A stretch of 42,371 bases of DNA from Eubacteriales bacterium (GCA_030533405.1 JAUNJF010000018.1:1-42371), one strand, 5' to 3'; shown: positions 16,529 through 25,291, numbered from the stretch's first letter. The notes: generated from the letters alone by a model not told the origin. Program-made: numbers and translations.

Positions 16529-17482
16529 TTAGAAGTATACAACCTCGTCCTCTGGTTTTTCCGTTTTTTCTATTTTTTGCGCATACAGAACCGGTCCATC
16601 TCCCTCAAACTCTGGATAATACTCACACTTTATTTTGGCAGTAACCGTTACCCACTCTCTATCCTTTAAATTTGGAGTTTCCAAAGAAACACATTTAAAA
16701 CCAAGAAATGTAATGTCCTCTGCACAACATGTCATTGCAAAACGGCCTGGAACAAACGCCTTTCCTTTATACTGTGGTGGACAATATACCTGTCCCTTAA
16801 ATTTTACCACTTTATCTTCATAATTTTCCGGATGATCTGATGCATCAATATAAAAGATTCCGAAATCTTCATCTCCAATTTCAACAACATCCGCATCCAT
16901 ATCATATGGAATTTCAATATCTCCGCTATCTACCTGTGCCTGACCATTCACATTTTCAAACACAATTTGTGCTCTACGATTTACTGTCTTTACAGCCATA
17001 CGCATCGTATTAATATCTGATTCATCTGTACAGCGATTAAACACAACCATATCAGCACTTTGAATATGCTCCGCCATCAATGACTTCATGTTATTATTAT
17101 ACACCGTAAATGTAGTAGCATCAATCAATGTAATCACCTGAACAATTGTCCAACCTTTTGGTACGCGAATGCCAAATAATTTTTCCAATTGCCACATTCC
17201 ATTGTATTCAATCATTACCTGTTTCGGATTATATTCATCTTGCAAATCTAATAATCGGTCTGTATTAATATCCTCTTCTTCTAAATAAACAACGCTAACA
17301 TTTCGCTTTGCAAGAGCCTCTTCATCATACTCTTCCATTCCTTCTTCTGTAACAATCAATAAAGTTGGTTCACCTTCTGTAAAGTCACGATCGATTAATG
17401 TTTCACTACAAAACTGCGTCTTTCCACTTTCTAAAAAACCCATAAATACAAATACTGGGATTTCTTTTTCCTGTTTTCTCAT
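16529..17482 (-). CDS. COG0523 (CobW-like) GTPase fused to a YcgQ/DUF1980-type domain
   Basis: 317-residue protein in two parts. Residues 1-200 are a CobW/COG0523-like G domain with P-loop GFLESGKT (residues 15-22), a divergent Walker B region (MIEYNG instead of IIEPSG) and FNRCTD in place of NKxD; the metal-binding CxCC motif of the family is absent. Residues about 212-317 resemble the C-terminal domain of YcgQ/TIGR03943 (DUF1980): FKGQVY, then PGRFAMTCCAEDITFLGF, then EWVTVTAKI and a final EVVYF. YcgQ and its permease partner YcgR are associated with zinc-regulated COG0523 proteins, so the fusion points to metal handling. It lies 12 bp after the His-rich GTPase gene. The domain call is from remembered family patterns. 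Confidence 0.8.
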   Translation of the reverse strand: MRKQEKEIPVFVFMGFLESGKTQFCSETLIDRDFTEGEPTLLIVTEEGMEEYDEEALAKRNVSVVYLEEEDINTDRLLDLQDEYNPKQVMIEYNGMWQLEKLFGIRVPKGWTIVQVITLIDATTFTVYNNNMKSLMAEHIQSADMVVFNRCTDESDINTMRMAVKTVNRRAQIVFENVNGQAQVDSGDIEIPYDMDADVVEIGDEDFGIFYIDASDHPENYEDKVVKFKGQVYCPPQYKGKAFVPGRFAMTCCAEDITFLGFKCVSLETPNLKDREWVTVTAKIKCEYYPEFEGDGPVLYAQKIEKTEKPEDEVVYF

Positions 17483-17494
17483 ATTCTATCCTTT

Positions 17495-18553
17495 CTATTT
17501 GTGAACATGAAATAATTCTGCTATTTTATCTTCTTTTAGTTCACTACCAATCACACAAAGCTTTCCTGTGATTTCTGGCTGTCCTACACGTATTTCATAT
17601 TCTTCTGGTGTTAAATCAAAATAAATCCATTCTCCATCCTCACCTGGTACAATTCCCTTGGCACGCAAAATAATACCATACTCTGGATGTTCTGCATCTG
17701 CTAATACCTTTAGTATATTCTCCATATCCTCTTTTGTGTATTTACGAGGTGTTTCTACTCCCCAGCTTGTGAAGACTTCATCCGCATGATGGTGGTGATG
17801 ATCGTGACCACAACAACATTCTCCATCATGATGATGATGTTCCTCATGACAGCACTCTTCGTCATGGTGATGATGATGTTCCTCCTCGTGATGATGCTCA
17901 TGTACATGACCACATGTTGGACAAACCTTTGCTTCTTCCATCAATTCCTCAACCAGTGACTTTTCATGCTCCATTGCATTCACAATCTGTTTTCCATCAA
18001 TATCATCCCATGGAGTCGTAATAATTGTAGCCTTGTCATTTTTTTCCTTAATCATATCCACAACAGCCTGCAATTTGTCATCATTTAATTTTTGACTACG
18101 GCTTAAAATAATCGTTCCAGCGCTTTCGATCTGATTATTAAAAAATTCCCCAAAATTCTTCATGTACATCTTACACTTTGTTGCATCTACAACAGCAGAT
18201 GCTGAATGAATCGAAATATCCGTTTCTTCCATATCAGATACTGCCTTCATAACATCTGATAACTTACCAACACCAGATGGTTCAATAATGATTCTATCAG
18301 GTGTATACTCGTCAAGCACCTGTTTTAATGCCTTTCCAAAATCACCTACTAACGAACAACAAATACATCCCGAATTCATTTCATTAATCTGTACTCCAGC
18401 GTCTTTTAAAAAGCCACCATCAATACCAATTTCACCAAATTCATTTTCAATTAAAACTAGTTTCTCACCTTGAAATCCTTCAGCAATTAATTTTTTAATT
18501 AAAGTCGTTTTTCCAGCACCTAAAAAGCCTGAAATAATATCAATCTTTGTCAT
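17495..18553 (-). CDS. COG0523 (CobW-like) GTPase with His/Cys-rich metal-binding insert
   Basis: Putative metallochaperone or metal-insertase GTPase. 352 residues. The start at 18553 was chosen because GAGG lies 8 bases before it; a GTG three codons upstream abuts that site. The P-loop GFLGAGKTT is at 9-17, the metal-binding motif GCICCSL gives C63, C65 and C66, and IIIEPSG is the Walker B region. A linker at residues 211-256 opens with CPTC and contains 21 histidines and five further cysteines in about 40 residues (bases 17786-17923). The CobW C-terminal domain follows (about 258-352). Zinc, cobalt or nickel are possible substrates; the sequence does not decide. It lies between cysK and the fused GTPase. 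Confidence 0.92.
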   Translation of the reverse strand: MTKIDIISGFLGAGKTTLIKKLIAEGFQGEKLVLIENEFGEIGIDGGFLKDAGVQINEMNSGCICCSLVGDFGKALKQVLDEYTPDRIIIEPSGVGKLSDVMKAVSDMEETDISIHSASAVVDATKCKMYMKNFGEFFNNQIESAGTIILSRSQKLNDDKLQAVVDMIKEKNDKATIITTPWDDIDGKQIVNAMEHEKSLVEELMEEAKVCPTCGHVHEHHHEEEHHHHHDEECCHEEHHHHDGECCCGHDHHHHHADEVFTSWGVETPRKYTKEDMENILKVLADAEHPEYGIILRAKGIVPGEDGEWIYFDLTPEEYEIRVGQPEITGKLCVIGSELKEDKIAELFHVHK

Positions 18554-18572
18554 CCTATTCACCTCATTTTAT

Positions 18573-19475
18573 TTATAACAAACTTGTACTAAAATATCTT
18601 TCTGCACGATCAGCTAAAATCGTAGCTATAACTTTATCTTCACCGTACTTCTTAGCCATCTGCTTTGCTGCCCAAACATTTGCGCCTGATGAAGTACCAA
18701 CTAGTAACCCCTGTACAGAAGCCAACTCTCTTGCTGTGCCTATTGCATCCTCATCACTGACTTCCACAATATCATCAATCATCGAAACATCTAATACATC
18801 CGGAACAAAACCATCTCCAATTCCTTGAATCTGATGCAAACCAGGTTCATGACCAAGTAAAGCAGAAACATTCTTTGGTTCAACTGCAACAATTTTACAA
18901 TTCGGATTTTGCTCTCTTAAATATTTGCCAACACCCTGTAGTGTACCACCACTACCAATACCAGATACATAAATATCCACTTTTTTTCCAAGCTGATTCA
19001 CAATCTCTGGTCCAGTTGTACGATAATGAATATCTGGATTTGCCGGATTAATAAACTGCTGTGGCATAAAATAATCATCTGACTGAGCAGCAATCTCTTC
19101 TGCTTTTTCAACAGAGCCACCAATAGATAATTCTGCAGGTGTAAGAACCAATTCTGCTCCAAGCGCCTTAATAATCTTCTTTCTTTCTTCACTCATATTT
19201 TCCGGCATAACAATAATAACACGATATCCTTTTCTTACTCCACAAAACGCAAGTCCAATACCAGTATTACCTGATGTCGGTTCTATAATTGTCATGCCTG
19301 GTTTTAATTTTCCTTCAGCCTCCGCAACCTCGACCATGTTCTTTGCAATTCGGTCTTTGATAGACCCACCCGGATTTAAGAATTCTGCCTTTGCAAAAAT
19401 ATTCAATCCTGTCGTTTGCTTCAAACTCAACAATGGAGTATTTCCAATTAAATCTAAAATATTTTCGTAATACAT
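18573..19475 (-). CDS. cysK: cysteine synthase (O-acetylserine sulfhydrylase)
   Basis: PLP enzyme that makes cysteine from O-acetylserine and sulfide. 300 residues, typical length. The PLP lysine is in NPGGSIKDR (near residue 40), the substrate loop is PTSGNTGIG, and the phosphate-binding glycines are GIGSGGTLQG. The C-terminal end DRAERYFSTSLL is characteristic. The ribosome binding site AGAGG lies 7 bases upstream. First gene of an operon with two COG0523 GTPases and a hypothetical gene (19, 12 and 33 bp gaps). CysK versus CysM cannot be settled from sequence alone, but the C-terminus favours CysK. Confidence 0.95.
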   Translation of the reverse strand: MYYENILDLIGNTPLLSLKQTTGLNIFAKAEFLNPGGSIKDRIAKNMVEVAEAEGKLKPGMTIIEPTSGNTGIGLAFCGVRKGYRVIIVMPENMSEERKKIIKALGAELVLTPAELSIGGSVEKAEEIAAQSDDYFMPQQFINPANPDIHYRTTGPEIVNQLGKKVDIYVSGIGSGGTLQGVGKYLREQNPNCKIVAVEPKNVSALLGHEPGLHQIQGIGDGFVPDVLDVSMIDDIVEVSDEDAIGTARELASVQGLLVGTSSGANVWAAKQMAKKYGEDKVIATILADRAERYFSTSLL

Positions 19476-19503
19476 CTCGATACCTCTTTTTACCTGCTAA
19501 TAT

Positions 19504-19541
19504 ATTATATGCACTATTTCAAGAACGCTCTCAGCGTTCTT
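19504..19541 (-). promoter_or_regulatory. cysK promoter region with inverted repeat
   Basis: A perfect TATAAT lies on the minus strand at 19504-19509, about 30 bp upstream of cysK, without a good -35. Immediately upstream is a perfect 9-bp inverted repeat AAGAACGCT-CTC-AGCGTTCTT (19521-19541) that covers the -35 region. The repeat could bind a regulator of cysteine synthesis or compensate for the poor -35; no T-box or riboswitch motif is seen. Confidence 0.45.
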
Positions 19542-19599
19542 ACACACACTTGTATCAAATTATAGCACCTTTTTTTCGATTATAACAGATTTATTTTAC

Positions 19600-19628
19600 T
19601 TGAATTATCAATCGAGTAAAAATATAAT
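19600..19628 (+). promoter_or_regulatory. promoter for the hypothetical gene at 19661
   Basis: TTGAAT (19600-19605), 17 bp, TATAAT (19623-19628), a good sigma-A match 33 bp upstream of the start codon. Confidence 0.65.
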
Positions 19629-19660
19629 ATAGCTAAAATCATAGGAAAGGATCTTTCATT

Positions 19661-20056
19661 ATGAAAAACGATTATGTAATTTACGATGCCAGAAAGCTGG
19701 CAGCTTACAATCTTGGTCTTGATTTAAGTTTATCCAAAGGATTTGATGAACAATTCTTTTCACAGCTATGGGAAGGATTATTAACAAACCCCTTATTATA
19801 TGATGAATTTGTCTATTACCTTCAAACAGAAGAACTCACTGGTCATTTCACATGCGAAGGGTATTCTATGTTTGATTTGTATTTTTTTCACTTAGGAGAA
19901 TACAATTTCACACATGACCTTGGAAAAAATCCCATTGGATGCGATAAAGCCACAATTACATTACAAGCCTTTCATACAATGGGACAACTTGTCAAAGATC
20001 CTCAAACCTACAAAAAATATCTTTCTAAAAATCTTGGCATGGATTTTGGGTTGTGA
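19661..20056 (+). CDS. hypothetical protein, overlaps the 3' end of mnmA
   Basis: 131 residues; no family recognised. Acidic and aromatic-rich, with no membrane segment or signal peptide: [20 protein letters not shown] at the start, then many Phe, Tyr and Leu ([27 protein letters not shown]). It looks like a small, folded, mostly helical cytoplasmic protein. It has its own promoter and a ribosome binding site GGAAAGGA, somewhat far (9 bases) from the ATG. The last 32 bp overlap the end of mnmA on the other strand, with no terminator in between. The presence of promoter, ribosome binding site and a protein-like composition argues it is real. Confidence 0.75.
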   Translation: MKNDYVIYDARKLAAYNLGLDLSLSKGFDEQFFSQLWEGLLTNPLLYDEFVYYLQTEELTGHFTCEGYSMFDLYFFHLGEYNFTHDLGKNPIGCDKATITLQAFHTMGQLVKDPQTYKKYLSKNLGMDFGL

Positions 20057-21131
20057 TAATGGTTGCACCTCCAACCACATATTCATTGTCATAAAAAACA
20101 ACTGCCTGTCCTGGTGTGATTGCTCGAACAGGTTCTAAAAATCTGCATTCCACACGCGTATCATCCAACATCTTCACATTACATCGTGCACCTTGATGAG
20201 AGTATCGAATTTTAGCGGTTACAAGCAATTCATCGCCTTTTTTCAAATCCGGAATAGACATCCAATTCACCTGATTTGCTATCAAATAATCATGAAATGT
20301 ATCTTCATTTGTCCCGATTACAACCTCATTTTTTTCTGGACATATATCAACCACAAATGCTGGTTTTCCAAGCGACAATCCAAGTCCTTTCCGTTGACCA
20401 ATTGTATAATGAATAATTCCTTTATGCTTTCCTATTATATTTCCTTGTAAATCAACGAAATTACCTGGTTCAAATGTTTTTCCAGTCTCTCTTTCTATAT
20501 AAGAAGCATAATCATGATCTGGTATAAAACAAATCTCCTGACTATCTGGTTTATGTGCTACCGGCAAACCAGCCTTCAATGCCATTTCTCGAATAGAATC
20601 CTTTTCATAATCTCCTACTGGCATCAACGTTCTTGATAATTGTTCCTGTGTTAAATTATAAAGAGCATATGTCTGATCTTTTTTTGTTGTTTTTGATTTC
20701 ATCAACGAAAATCTTCCATTCTCCAGCTGAGCGATTCTCGCATAATGTCCAGTTGCAATATAATCACACCCTAATTCCATTGCACGTTTCAACAATGCTT
20801 CCCATTTTACATATCGATTACACGCAATACAAGGATTTGGCGTTCTTGCATGCATATATTCATCCATAAAATAGTCAATTACATTTTCCTTAAATTCTCG
20901 TTTAAAATTCAAAACATAATATGGAATTCCCAATACACTGGCCACTCTTCTTGCATCATCCACCGCAGACAAACCGCAACAACCTCCGTTTTCAGCTTGT
21001 TCTAACGGGTCCTCATCCTGCCAAATTTGCATTGTAACACCAATCACGTCATATCCTTGTTCTTTTAACAAATATGCGGCAACCGAAGAATCTACTCCAC
21101 CCGACATTCCAACTGCAACCTTTTTTTTCAT
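20025..21131 (-). CDS. mnmA: tRNA-specific 2-thiouridylase MnmA
   Basis: Adds sulfur to U34 of tRNA for Lys, Glu and Gln, using sulfur from the cysteine desulfurase. 368 residues from [16 protein letters not shown]; a second ATG two codons earlier (21137) is nearer the ribosome binding site AAGGA and cannot be excluded. The PP-loop is SGGVDSS at 10-16. The catalytic cysteines are C101 (PNPCIACN) and C201 ([10 protein letters not shown]). The C-terminal barrel ends [12 protein letters not shown]. It is the last gene of the iscR-iscS-iscU-mnmA operon. Its final 32 bp overlap the convergent hypothetical gene. Confidence 0.96.
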   Translation of the reverse strand: MKKKVAVGMSGGVDSSVAAYLLKEQGYDVIGVTMQIWQDEDPLEQAENGGCCGLSAVDDARRVASVLGIPYYVLNFKREFKENVIDYFMDEYMHARTPNPCIACNRYVKWEALLKRAMELGCDYIATGHYARIAQLENGRFSLMKSKTTKKDQTYALYNLTQEQLSRTLMPVGDYEKDSIREMALKAGLPVAHKPDSQEICFIPDHDYASYIERETGKTFEPGNFVDLQGNIIGKHKGIIHYTIGQRKGLGLSLGKPAFVVDICPEKNEVVIGTNEDTFHDYLIANQVNWMSIPDLKKGDELLVTAKIRYSHQGARCNVKMLDDTRVECRFLEPVRAITPGQAVVFYDNEYVVGGATIITTQNPCQDF

Positions 21132-21159
21132 AAACATCCATTCCTTTTTTATATGAACA

Positions 21160-21188
21160 GGACTGCTACATATCTACTGTAACAGTCC
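21160..21188. other. hairpin between iscU and mnmA
   Basis: An 11-bp stem (21160-21170 with 21178-21188; arms GGACTGCTACA and TGTAACAGTCC, one wobble) with a 7-base loop occupies the gap between iscU and mnmA. On the minus strand no T-run follows, so operon transcription should continue; it may separate or stabilise mRNA parts. On the plus strand it is followed by seven T residues but no plus-strand gene precedes it. Confidence 0.5.
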
Positions 21189-21195
21189 CATTTTT

Positions 21196-21633
21196 TTAAT
21201 ATTCCTCTTCAACCTCTTCTTCTCCGATATCAGACTTTGGTTTTGATAATCCTTCAATCGTTATTCCATTCTTCTCACAATAATCCCATAACGCAGCATG
21301 TATTGCTTCTTCAGCCAACAAAGAACAATGTACTTTCACTGGTGGCAAACCGTCTAATGCTTCCATTACCGCCTTATTCGTTACCTGAAGTGCCTCATAT
21401 ATTGTTTTTCCTTTTACAAGTTCTGTCGCCATAGAACTTGTTGCAACAGCTGCTCCACAACCAAATGTTTTAAACTTAACATCTCTAATCACTTGATTTT
21501 CATCAATATCAAAATAAATACGCATAATATCACCACATTTTGCATTTCCAACAGTGCCGACACCACTTGCATTTTCTATTTCTCCAACATTTCTTGGATT
21601 AGTAAAATGATCCATTACTTTCTCGCTATACAT
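21196..21633 (-). CDS. iscU: Fe-S cluster scaffold protein IscU
   Basis: Scaffold on which Fe-S clusters are assembled. The start at 21633 (MYSEKVMDHF) follows AGGAGG; an upstream TTG in frame precedes that site and is rejected. 145 residues. The three ligand cysteines are C33 (NAKCGD), C59 (FGCGAA) and C103 (VHCSLLAEEAI). The C-terminus has a short acidic extension (DIGEEEVEEEY). It follows iscS by 27 bp. Confidence 0.96.
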   Translation of the reverse strand: MYSEKVMDHFTNPRNVGEIENASGVGTVGNAKCGDIMRIYFDIDENQVIRDVKFKTFGCGAAVATSSMATELVKGKTIYEALQVTNKAVMEALDGLPPVKVHCSLLAEEAIHAALWDYCEKNGITIEGLSKPKSDIGEEEVEEEY

Positions 21634-21660
21634 ACCTTTTTCCTCCTGTAATCTCAAACA

Positions 21661-22854
21661 TTATTGATTTGCATTTCTTTTTACGAAATCCTCATATAAC
21701 GGAGACATACTTCTAAGCTTTTCAACAATTTCCTTAATTTTATCTACAACAAAATCCATCTCCTCCATGGTATTTTCATCTCCCAATGTCATACGCAAAG
21801 ATCCATGTGCAATCTCATGTGGCAACCCAATTGCCAGCAATACATGAGAAGGATCAAGAGAACCAGACGTACATGCAGAACCTGACGATGCACAAATTCC
21901 TGCCATATCCAACATGATTAACATAGATTCTCCCTCTATAAACTGAAAACTAATATTCACATTATTCGGTAAGCGATCTACCCTGTGACCATTCAATCTA
22001 GCATAAGGAACTTCTGCTAAAATTCGGTCAATCATATAATCTCTTAACTTGCATTCTTTTTGTGTACGTTGTTCCATTGTATCAAATGCAATTTCAACTG
22101 CTTTTGCAAGTCCAACAATACCAGTCACATTTTCTGTTCCTGCACGACGCGAACGCTCCTGTGCACCTCCATGAACAAAGCTTCGAAGCTTTAATCCTGT
22201 TCGAATATATAAAAATCCGATTCCCTTTGGACCATTTAATTTGTGACCGCTTGCACTGAGCATATCAATATTGTATGCATCCACATCAATTGGTACCTGA
22301 CCATACGCCTGAACAGCATCTGTGTGGAAAATAATGCCGTGTTCTTTCGCAATTGCACCAATTTCTTTAATCGGCTGAATCGTACCAATTTCATTATTTG
22401 CAAACATAACAGATATCAAAATTGTATCAGGACGAATTGCATTTTTTAAATCCTCTATTTTCACAATACCATTTTCATCAACATCCAAATAAGTCACTTC
22501 ATAACCATTATTTTCTAAATACTGCGCAGTATGAAGAATGGCATGATGTTCTATTTTTGTTGTAATAATATGTTTTCCTTTTGTTGCATATGCTTCTGCA
22601 GTTGCTTTGAGCGCCCAGTTATCCGATTCCGATCCACCAGCTGTAAAATAAATTTCGTTACTTTTTGCTCCCAGCGAATTAGCAATCAACTCTCTACAAT
22701 CTGTAATGACAGCTTTATTTTGTTGTGAAAAAGTATACACACTGGATGGATTACCAAACTTCTCTGTAAAATAAGGCAGCATAGCATCCACAACTTCTGG
22801 TCTGGCTGGTGTTGTAGCCGCATGATCTAAATAAATAAAACGCTTATTTTCCAT
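21661..22854 (-). CDS. iscS: cysteine desulfurase IscS/NifS
   Basis: PLP enzyme that takes sulfur from cysteine for Fe-S clusters and tRNA thiolation. 397 residues. The PLP lysine is K205 in SASGHKLNGPKG, and the mobile-loop catalytic cysteine is C328 in SSGSACTSG (group I/NifS-like loop). Start region YLDHAATTPARPEV is typical. It lies between iscR (19 bp) and iscU. It would supply both IscU and MnmA. Confidence 0.97.
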   Translation of the reverse strand: MENKRFIYLDHAATTPARPEVVDAMLPYFTEKFGNPSSVYTFSQQNKAVITDCRELIANSLGAKSNEIYFTAGGSESDNWALKATAEAYATKGKHIITTKIEHHAILHTAQYLENNGYEVTYLDVDENGIVKIEDLKNAIRPDTILISVMFANNEIGTIQPIKEIGAIAKEHGIIFHTDAVQAYGQVPIDVDAYNIDMLSASGHKLNGPKGIGFLYIRTGLKLRSFVHGGAQERSRRAGTENVTGIVGLAKAVEIAFDTMEQRTQKECKLRDYMIDRILAEVPYARLNGHRVDRLPNNVNISFQFIEGESMLIMLDMAGICASSGSACTSGSLDPSHVLLAIGLPHEIAHGSLRMTLGDENTMEEMDFVVDKIKEIVEKLRSMSPLYEDFVKRNANQ

Positions 22855-22873
22855 AATTCTTCCTTCTTTCTAT

Positions 22874-23332
22874 TTAAATATCACAAGATACATTTTGTTC
22901 ATTGTTTAACATTCTGGCGTTTCTACTATCCTCAACAAGTTCACTTAAAAAAATAGAATCAACCGCATTTTGAATACTGTCATCAATTCGCTTCCATACG
23001 TGTTTCGTCACACAAAAGTCACTTCCCGCACAATCTGATTCTCCACTGATCCCTGCACATTTCACTGGTGATAAATCGCCTTCTAACGCACGTAAAACAT
23101 CCCCTACTCGAATCTCTTTGGATGGTTTTGCCAGGACATATCCTCCCTGTGAACCACGTATGCTTTCTATTAAACCAGCTTTTTTCAACTTTGCCATAAG
23201 TTGTTCTAAGTAGCTATCAGAAATGGATTGTCGTTCTGCTATATTCGCAATGGATTGCGGCATTTCTTCTGAATAGTCCGCCAAATCAATCATAGCACGT
23301 AATCCATATCTTCCTTTTGTGGATAATTTCAT
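22874..23332 (-). CDS. iscR: Rrf2-family regulator IscR
   Basis: Fe-S-sensing transcription factor that controls the operon it heads. 152 residues. The winged-helix domain is at the N-terminus (MKLSTKGRYGLRAMIDLA, recognition region SISDSYLEQLMAKL, wing RGSQGGYVL). Cluster ligands are C92, C101 and C107 (C-x8-C-x5-C) with H111 as a possible fourth. The first spacing is longer than the x5 of E. coli IscR. A strong promoter and a palindrome lie directly upstream. Confidence 0.93.
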   Translation of the reverse strand: MKLSTKGRYGLRAMIDLADYSEEMPQSIANIAERQSISDSYLEQLMAKLKKAGLIESIRGSQGGYVLAKPSKEIRVGDVLRALEGDLSPVKCAGISGESDCAGSDFCVTKHVWKRIDDSIQNAVDSIFLSELVEDSRNARMLNNEQNVSCDI

Positions 23333-23346
23333 ATAATCACCTCAAT

Positions 23347-23365
23347 TCCGACTAAAACGCTCGGA
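23347..23365. promoter_or_regulatory. putative IscR operator
   Basis: TCCGA (23347-23351) and TCGGA (23361-23365) are inverted around nine bases, between the -10 and the iscR start. Its site in the early leader of iscR suits autorepression. Assignment to IscR is inferred from position. Confidence 0.4.
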
Positions 23366-23378
23366 TATCATCATGGTT

Positions 23379-23407
23379 AATATAACAATCTTTTCTTTTA
23401 CTGTCAA
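23379..23407 (-). promoter_or_regulatory. promoter of the isc operon
   Basis: TTGACA (23402-23407 on the minus strand), 17 bp, TATATT (23379-23384): a strong sigma-A promoter about 50 bp upstream of iscR. Confidence 0.75.
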
Positions 23408-23484
23408 GAAAAAACACAAAGTTCTTTATTTTTGTGACTTATCATAAACTAATTAGTAATTGAATGCACTATAAGGAATATCAT

Positions 23485-25050
23485 ATGCAAATAAAACATT
23501 CCGGCAGACAGCTGCAAAAAAAAGCAACCAGTAATCTTGTCATTCGTGGAACACTTATTCTTACAATCACAGGACTATCCACTCGTGCAATCGGATTTTA
23601 TAATAGAATATTCTTAAGCAATTTAATTGGTGCAAAAGAACTAGGTATTTACCAGCTTATTTTTCCTCTTTATATGGTTGCCTTTTCGCTTACCACATTT
23701 GGAAACGAGCTAGCACTGACAAAGCTGGTTTCCGAATACAAAAGTCGTAACAACATGAAAACTGCAAACCTTTTTTTTCGCATCTGCCTGTGCATCAACC
23801 TGACCCTGGGAATTATCACTGCTGTAATGATGTACCTGTTTGCTGACTTCCTATGTGCACGCATTTTAAAAGCGCCCGAGTGTGTCCCATGCCTTCGTGT
23901 CATTTGTATCGGGATTCCTTTTCTTTCTGTTAAAGGTGCCATTCACGGATACTTTTTAGGACAAGAGAAATCTGGCGTTCATGGCATTTCTGATTTTCTC
24001 GAACAAATTGCAAAAGTATTAGGCCTATATATGTTATCTACTTATTATTGCCAGCAAAAACATTATCCCGCATCTTTTGCAGTCTGGGGTATTGTTATTG
24101 GTGAAATCATATCTTTCCTTTATTCCGTCATCGCTCTTTTGATCAACAAACAAAAAACAAAAAAGGAAGGGATTGATGCATCCTCTCACATATTCTATCG
24201 CAAAGCCATTACTATTTTTTTCAAAAACGCACTGCCTCTTACCACAAATCGTTTAGCGCTTACCATATTACAAAGCATAGAAGCTATTATTATTCCTACT
24301 GTTCTTCAATTATATTACAGGAATTCCACCATAAGCCTGTCAATCTATGGCGTATTCACTGGTATGGCGTTTCCTTTTATTATGTTTCCATCCACTATCA
24401 CCAATTCACTATCCACTATGCTTCTCCCTGCTGTTTCCTCAGCAAAGAACGCAATTCAGGTTCCTTATTTACAAAATCTTTGTAACAAAAGTTTACATTT
24501 TTGTACTCTAATCGGATTATTTTCTATGAATGTATTCTACATATTTGGTCCAAGGATTGGCGAACTCATTTTTCACAATCAAGATGCGGGCCAATACTTG
24601 TTTTTGTTATCCTTTCTCTGCCCATTTATTTACCTATCCACCACTCTTGCCAGTATATTAAATGGACTGGGATATGCTACACATAATTTGGTGCTAACCC
24701 TCTTAGCAACCTTAATCCGAATTAGTTTTATTATTATTTCCATTCCAAAAATCGGAATGATTGGCTATATCATCGGTCTGTTTGTTAGCTATATTTTCCT
24801 TACTGTTGTATGTTTAAAAAAACTACAAAAAACAGTTGAAATAGAATTCCCTTTTTTACAAAGTATCTTCTACCCAACTGTTTTTTTTATCTTTGGAGGA
24901 GTAATCTCTAATTTCTTATACGAAAAACAAATTATATGTATTCATACATCCCCATTTCTTTCTCTTTTATTAGTTTTAACGTTGTATGCTACACTTTCAC
25001 TATTACCATTTCTCATCCAGTTATTAAAAAAACAAACTCACGAATCATAA
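23485..25050 (+). CDS. SpoVB-like MOP-superfamily flippase
   Basis: Polytopic membrane protein of the polysaccharide transporter/SpoVB branch of the MOP flippase superfamily, which includes lipid II and wall-polymer flippases. 521 residues from the ATG at 23485, which has AAGGA 7 bases upstream; an ATG seven codons earlier lies before that site. About 12-14 membrane helices. The N-terminal SNLVIRGTLILTITGLSTRAIGFYNRIFLS is the classic SpoVB start. Other visible segments are LSVKGAIHGYFLGQEKSGVHGISDFLEQ and ILNGLGYATHNL. SpoVB itself is needed for spore cortex in Bacillus. It converges on a small membrane gene with a 13-bp overlap. Which polymer it moves cannot be told. Confidence 0.85.
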   Translation: MQIKHSGRQLQKKATSNLVIRGTLILTITGLSTRAIGFYNRIFLSNLIGAKELGIYQLIFPLYMVAFSLTTFGNELALTKLVSEYKSRNNMKTANLFFRICLCINLTLGIITAVMMYLFADFLCARILKAPECVPCLRVICIGIPFLSVKGAIHGYFLGQEKSGVHGISDFLEQIAKVLGLYMLSTYYCQQKHYPASFAVWGIVIGEIISFLYSVIALLINKQKTKKEGIDASSHIFYRKAITIFFKNALPLTTNRLALTILQSIEAIIIPTVLQLYYRNSTISLSIYGVFTGMAFPFIMFPSTITNSLSTMLLPAVSSAKNAIQVPYLQNLCNKSLHFCTLIGLFSMNVFYIFGPRIGELIFHNQDAGQYLFLLSFLCPFIYLSTTLASILNGLGYATHNLVLTLLATLIRISFIIISIPKIGMIGYIIGLFVSYIFLTVVCLKKLQKTVEIEFPFLQSIFYPTVFFIFGGVISNFLYEKQIICIHTSPFLSLLLVLTLYATLSLLPFLIQLLKKQTHES

Positions 25051-25268
25051 AGTAATATTGCAAAAATAAATATAAGAGGAATCAGTATATAAAATTGCAT
25101 ACCCAATACAAAGCTAACAATCCCTGTTACAATCAACATAATTTCTAATATCAATAGTAACAATCGAAACAATGCATATGTTTTTCTCTTTTTTGTAATT
25201 ACTGCCACGAAATAAGCAAGGAGCATACATGCAGCAATAATCATTAATCCTATAATTAAGTATTTCAT
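25038..25268 (-). CDS. small membrane protein, unknown
   Basis: 76 residues, starting MKYLIIGLMIIAACMLLAYF at 25268 with AGGTGG 5 bases upstream. Three hydrophobic stretches: residues 3-23, about 34-52 and about 54-75; the basic segment ITKKRKTYALFR lies between the first two, so the membrane protein probably has two or three helices. No family recognised. It has its own promoter, and its 3' end overlaps the flippase gene by 13 bp. Confidence 0.65.
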   Translation of the reverse strand: MKYLIIGLMIIAACMLLAYFVAVITKKRKTYALFRLLLLILEIMLIVTGIVSFVLGMQFYILIPLIFIFAILLYDS

Positions 25269-25291
25269 ATGTCCACCTCGCATATACCAAT

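Noticed and set aside
17786-17923. Repeated ATG/ATGATG-like trinucleotide tract that looks like a DNA repeat
   Set aside because: It is the His-rich coding region (CAT/CAC codons) of the COG0523 GTPase on the minus strand, in frame with the gene.
19476-19660. Cysteine T-box upstream of cysK
   Set aside because: No T-box core sequence or terminator/antiterminator pair is seen; the gap holds two promoters and one palindrome.
21160-21188. Plus-strand terminator ahead of iscU
   Set aside because: No plus-strand gene precedes it; more likely an intercistronic hairpin of the isc-mnmA mRNA.
23430-23455. CATAAACTA upstream of the flippase gene as a sporulation sigma-E/K -10
   Set aside because: No matching -35 at the right distance; a chance match in AT-rich DNA is likely.
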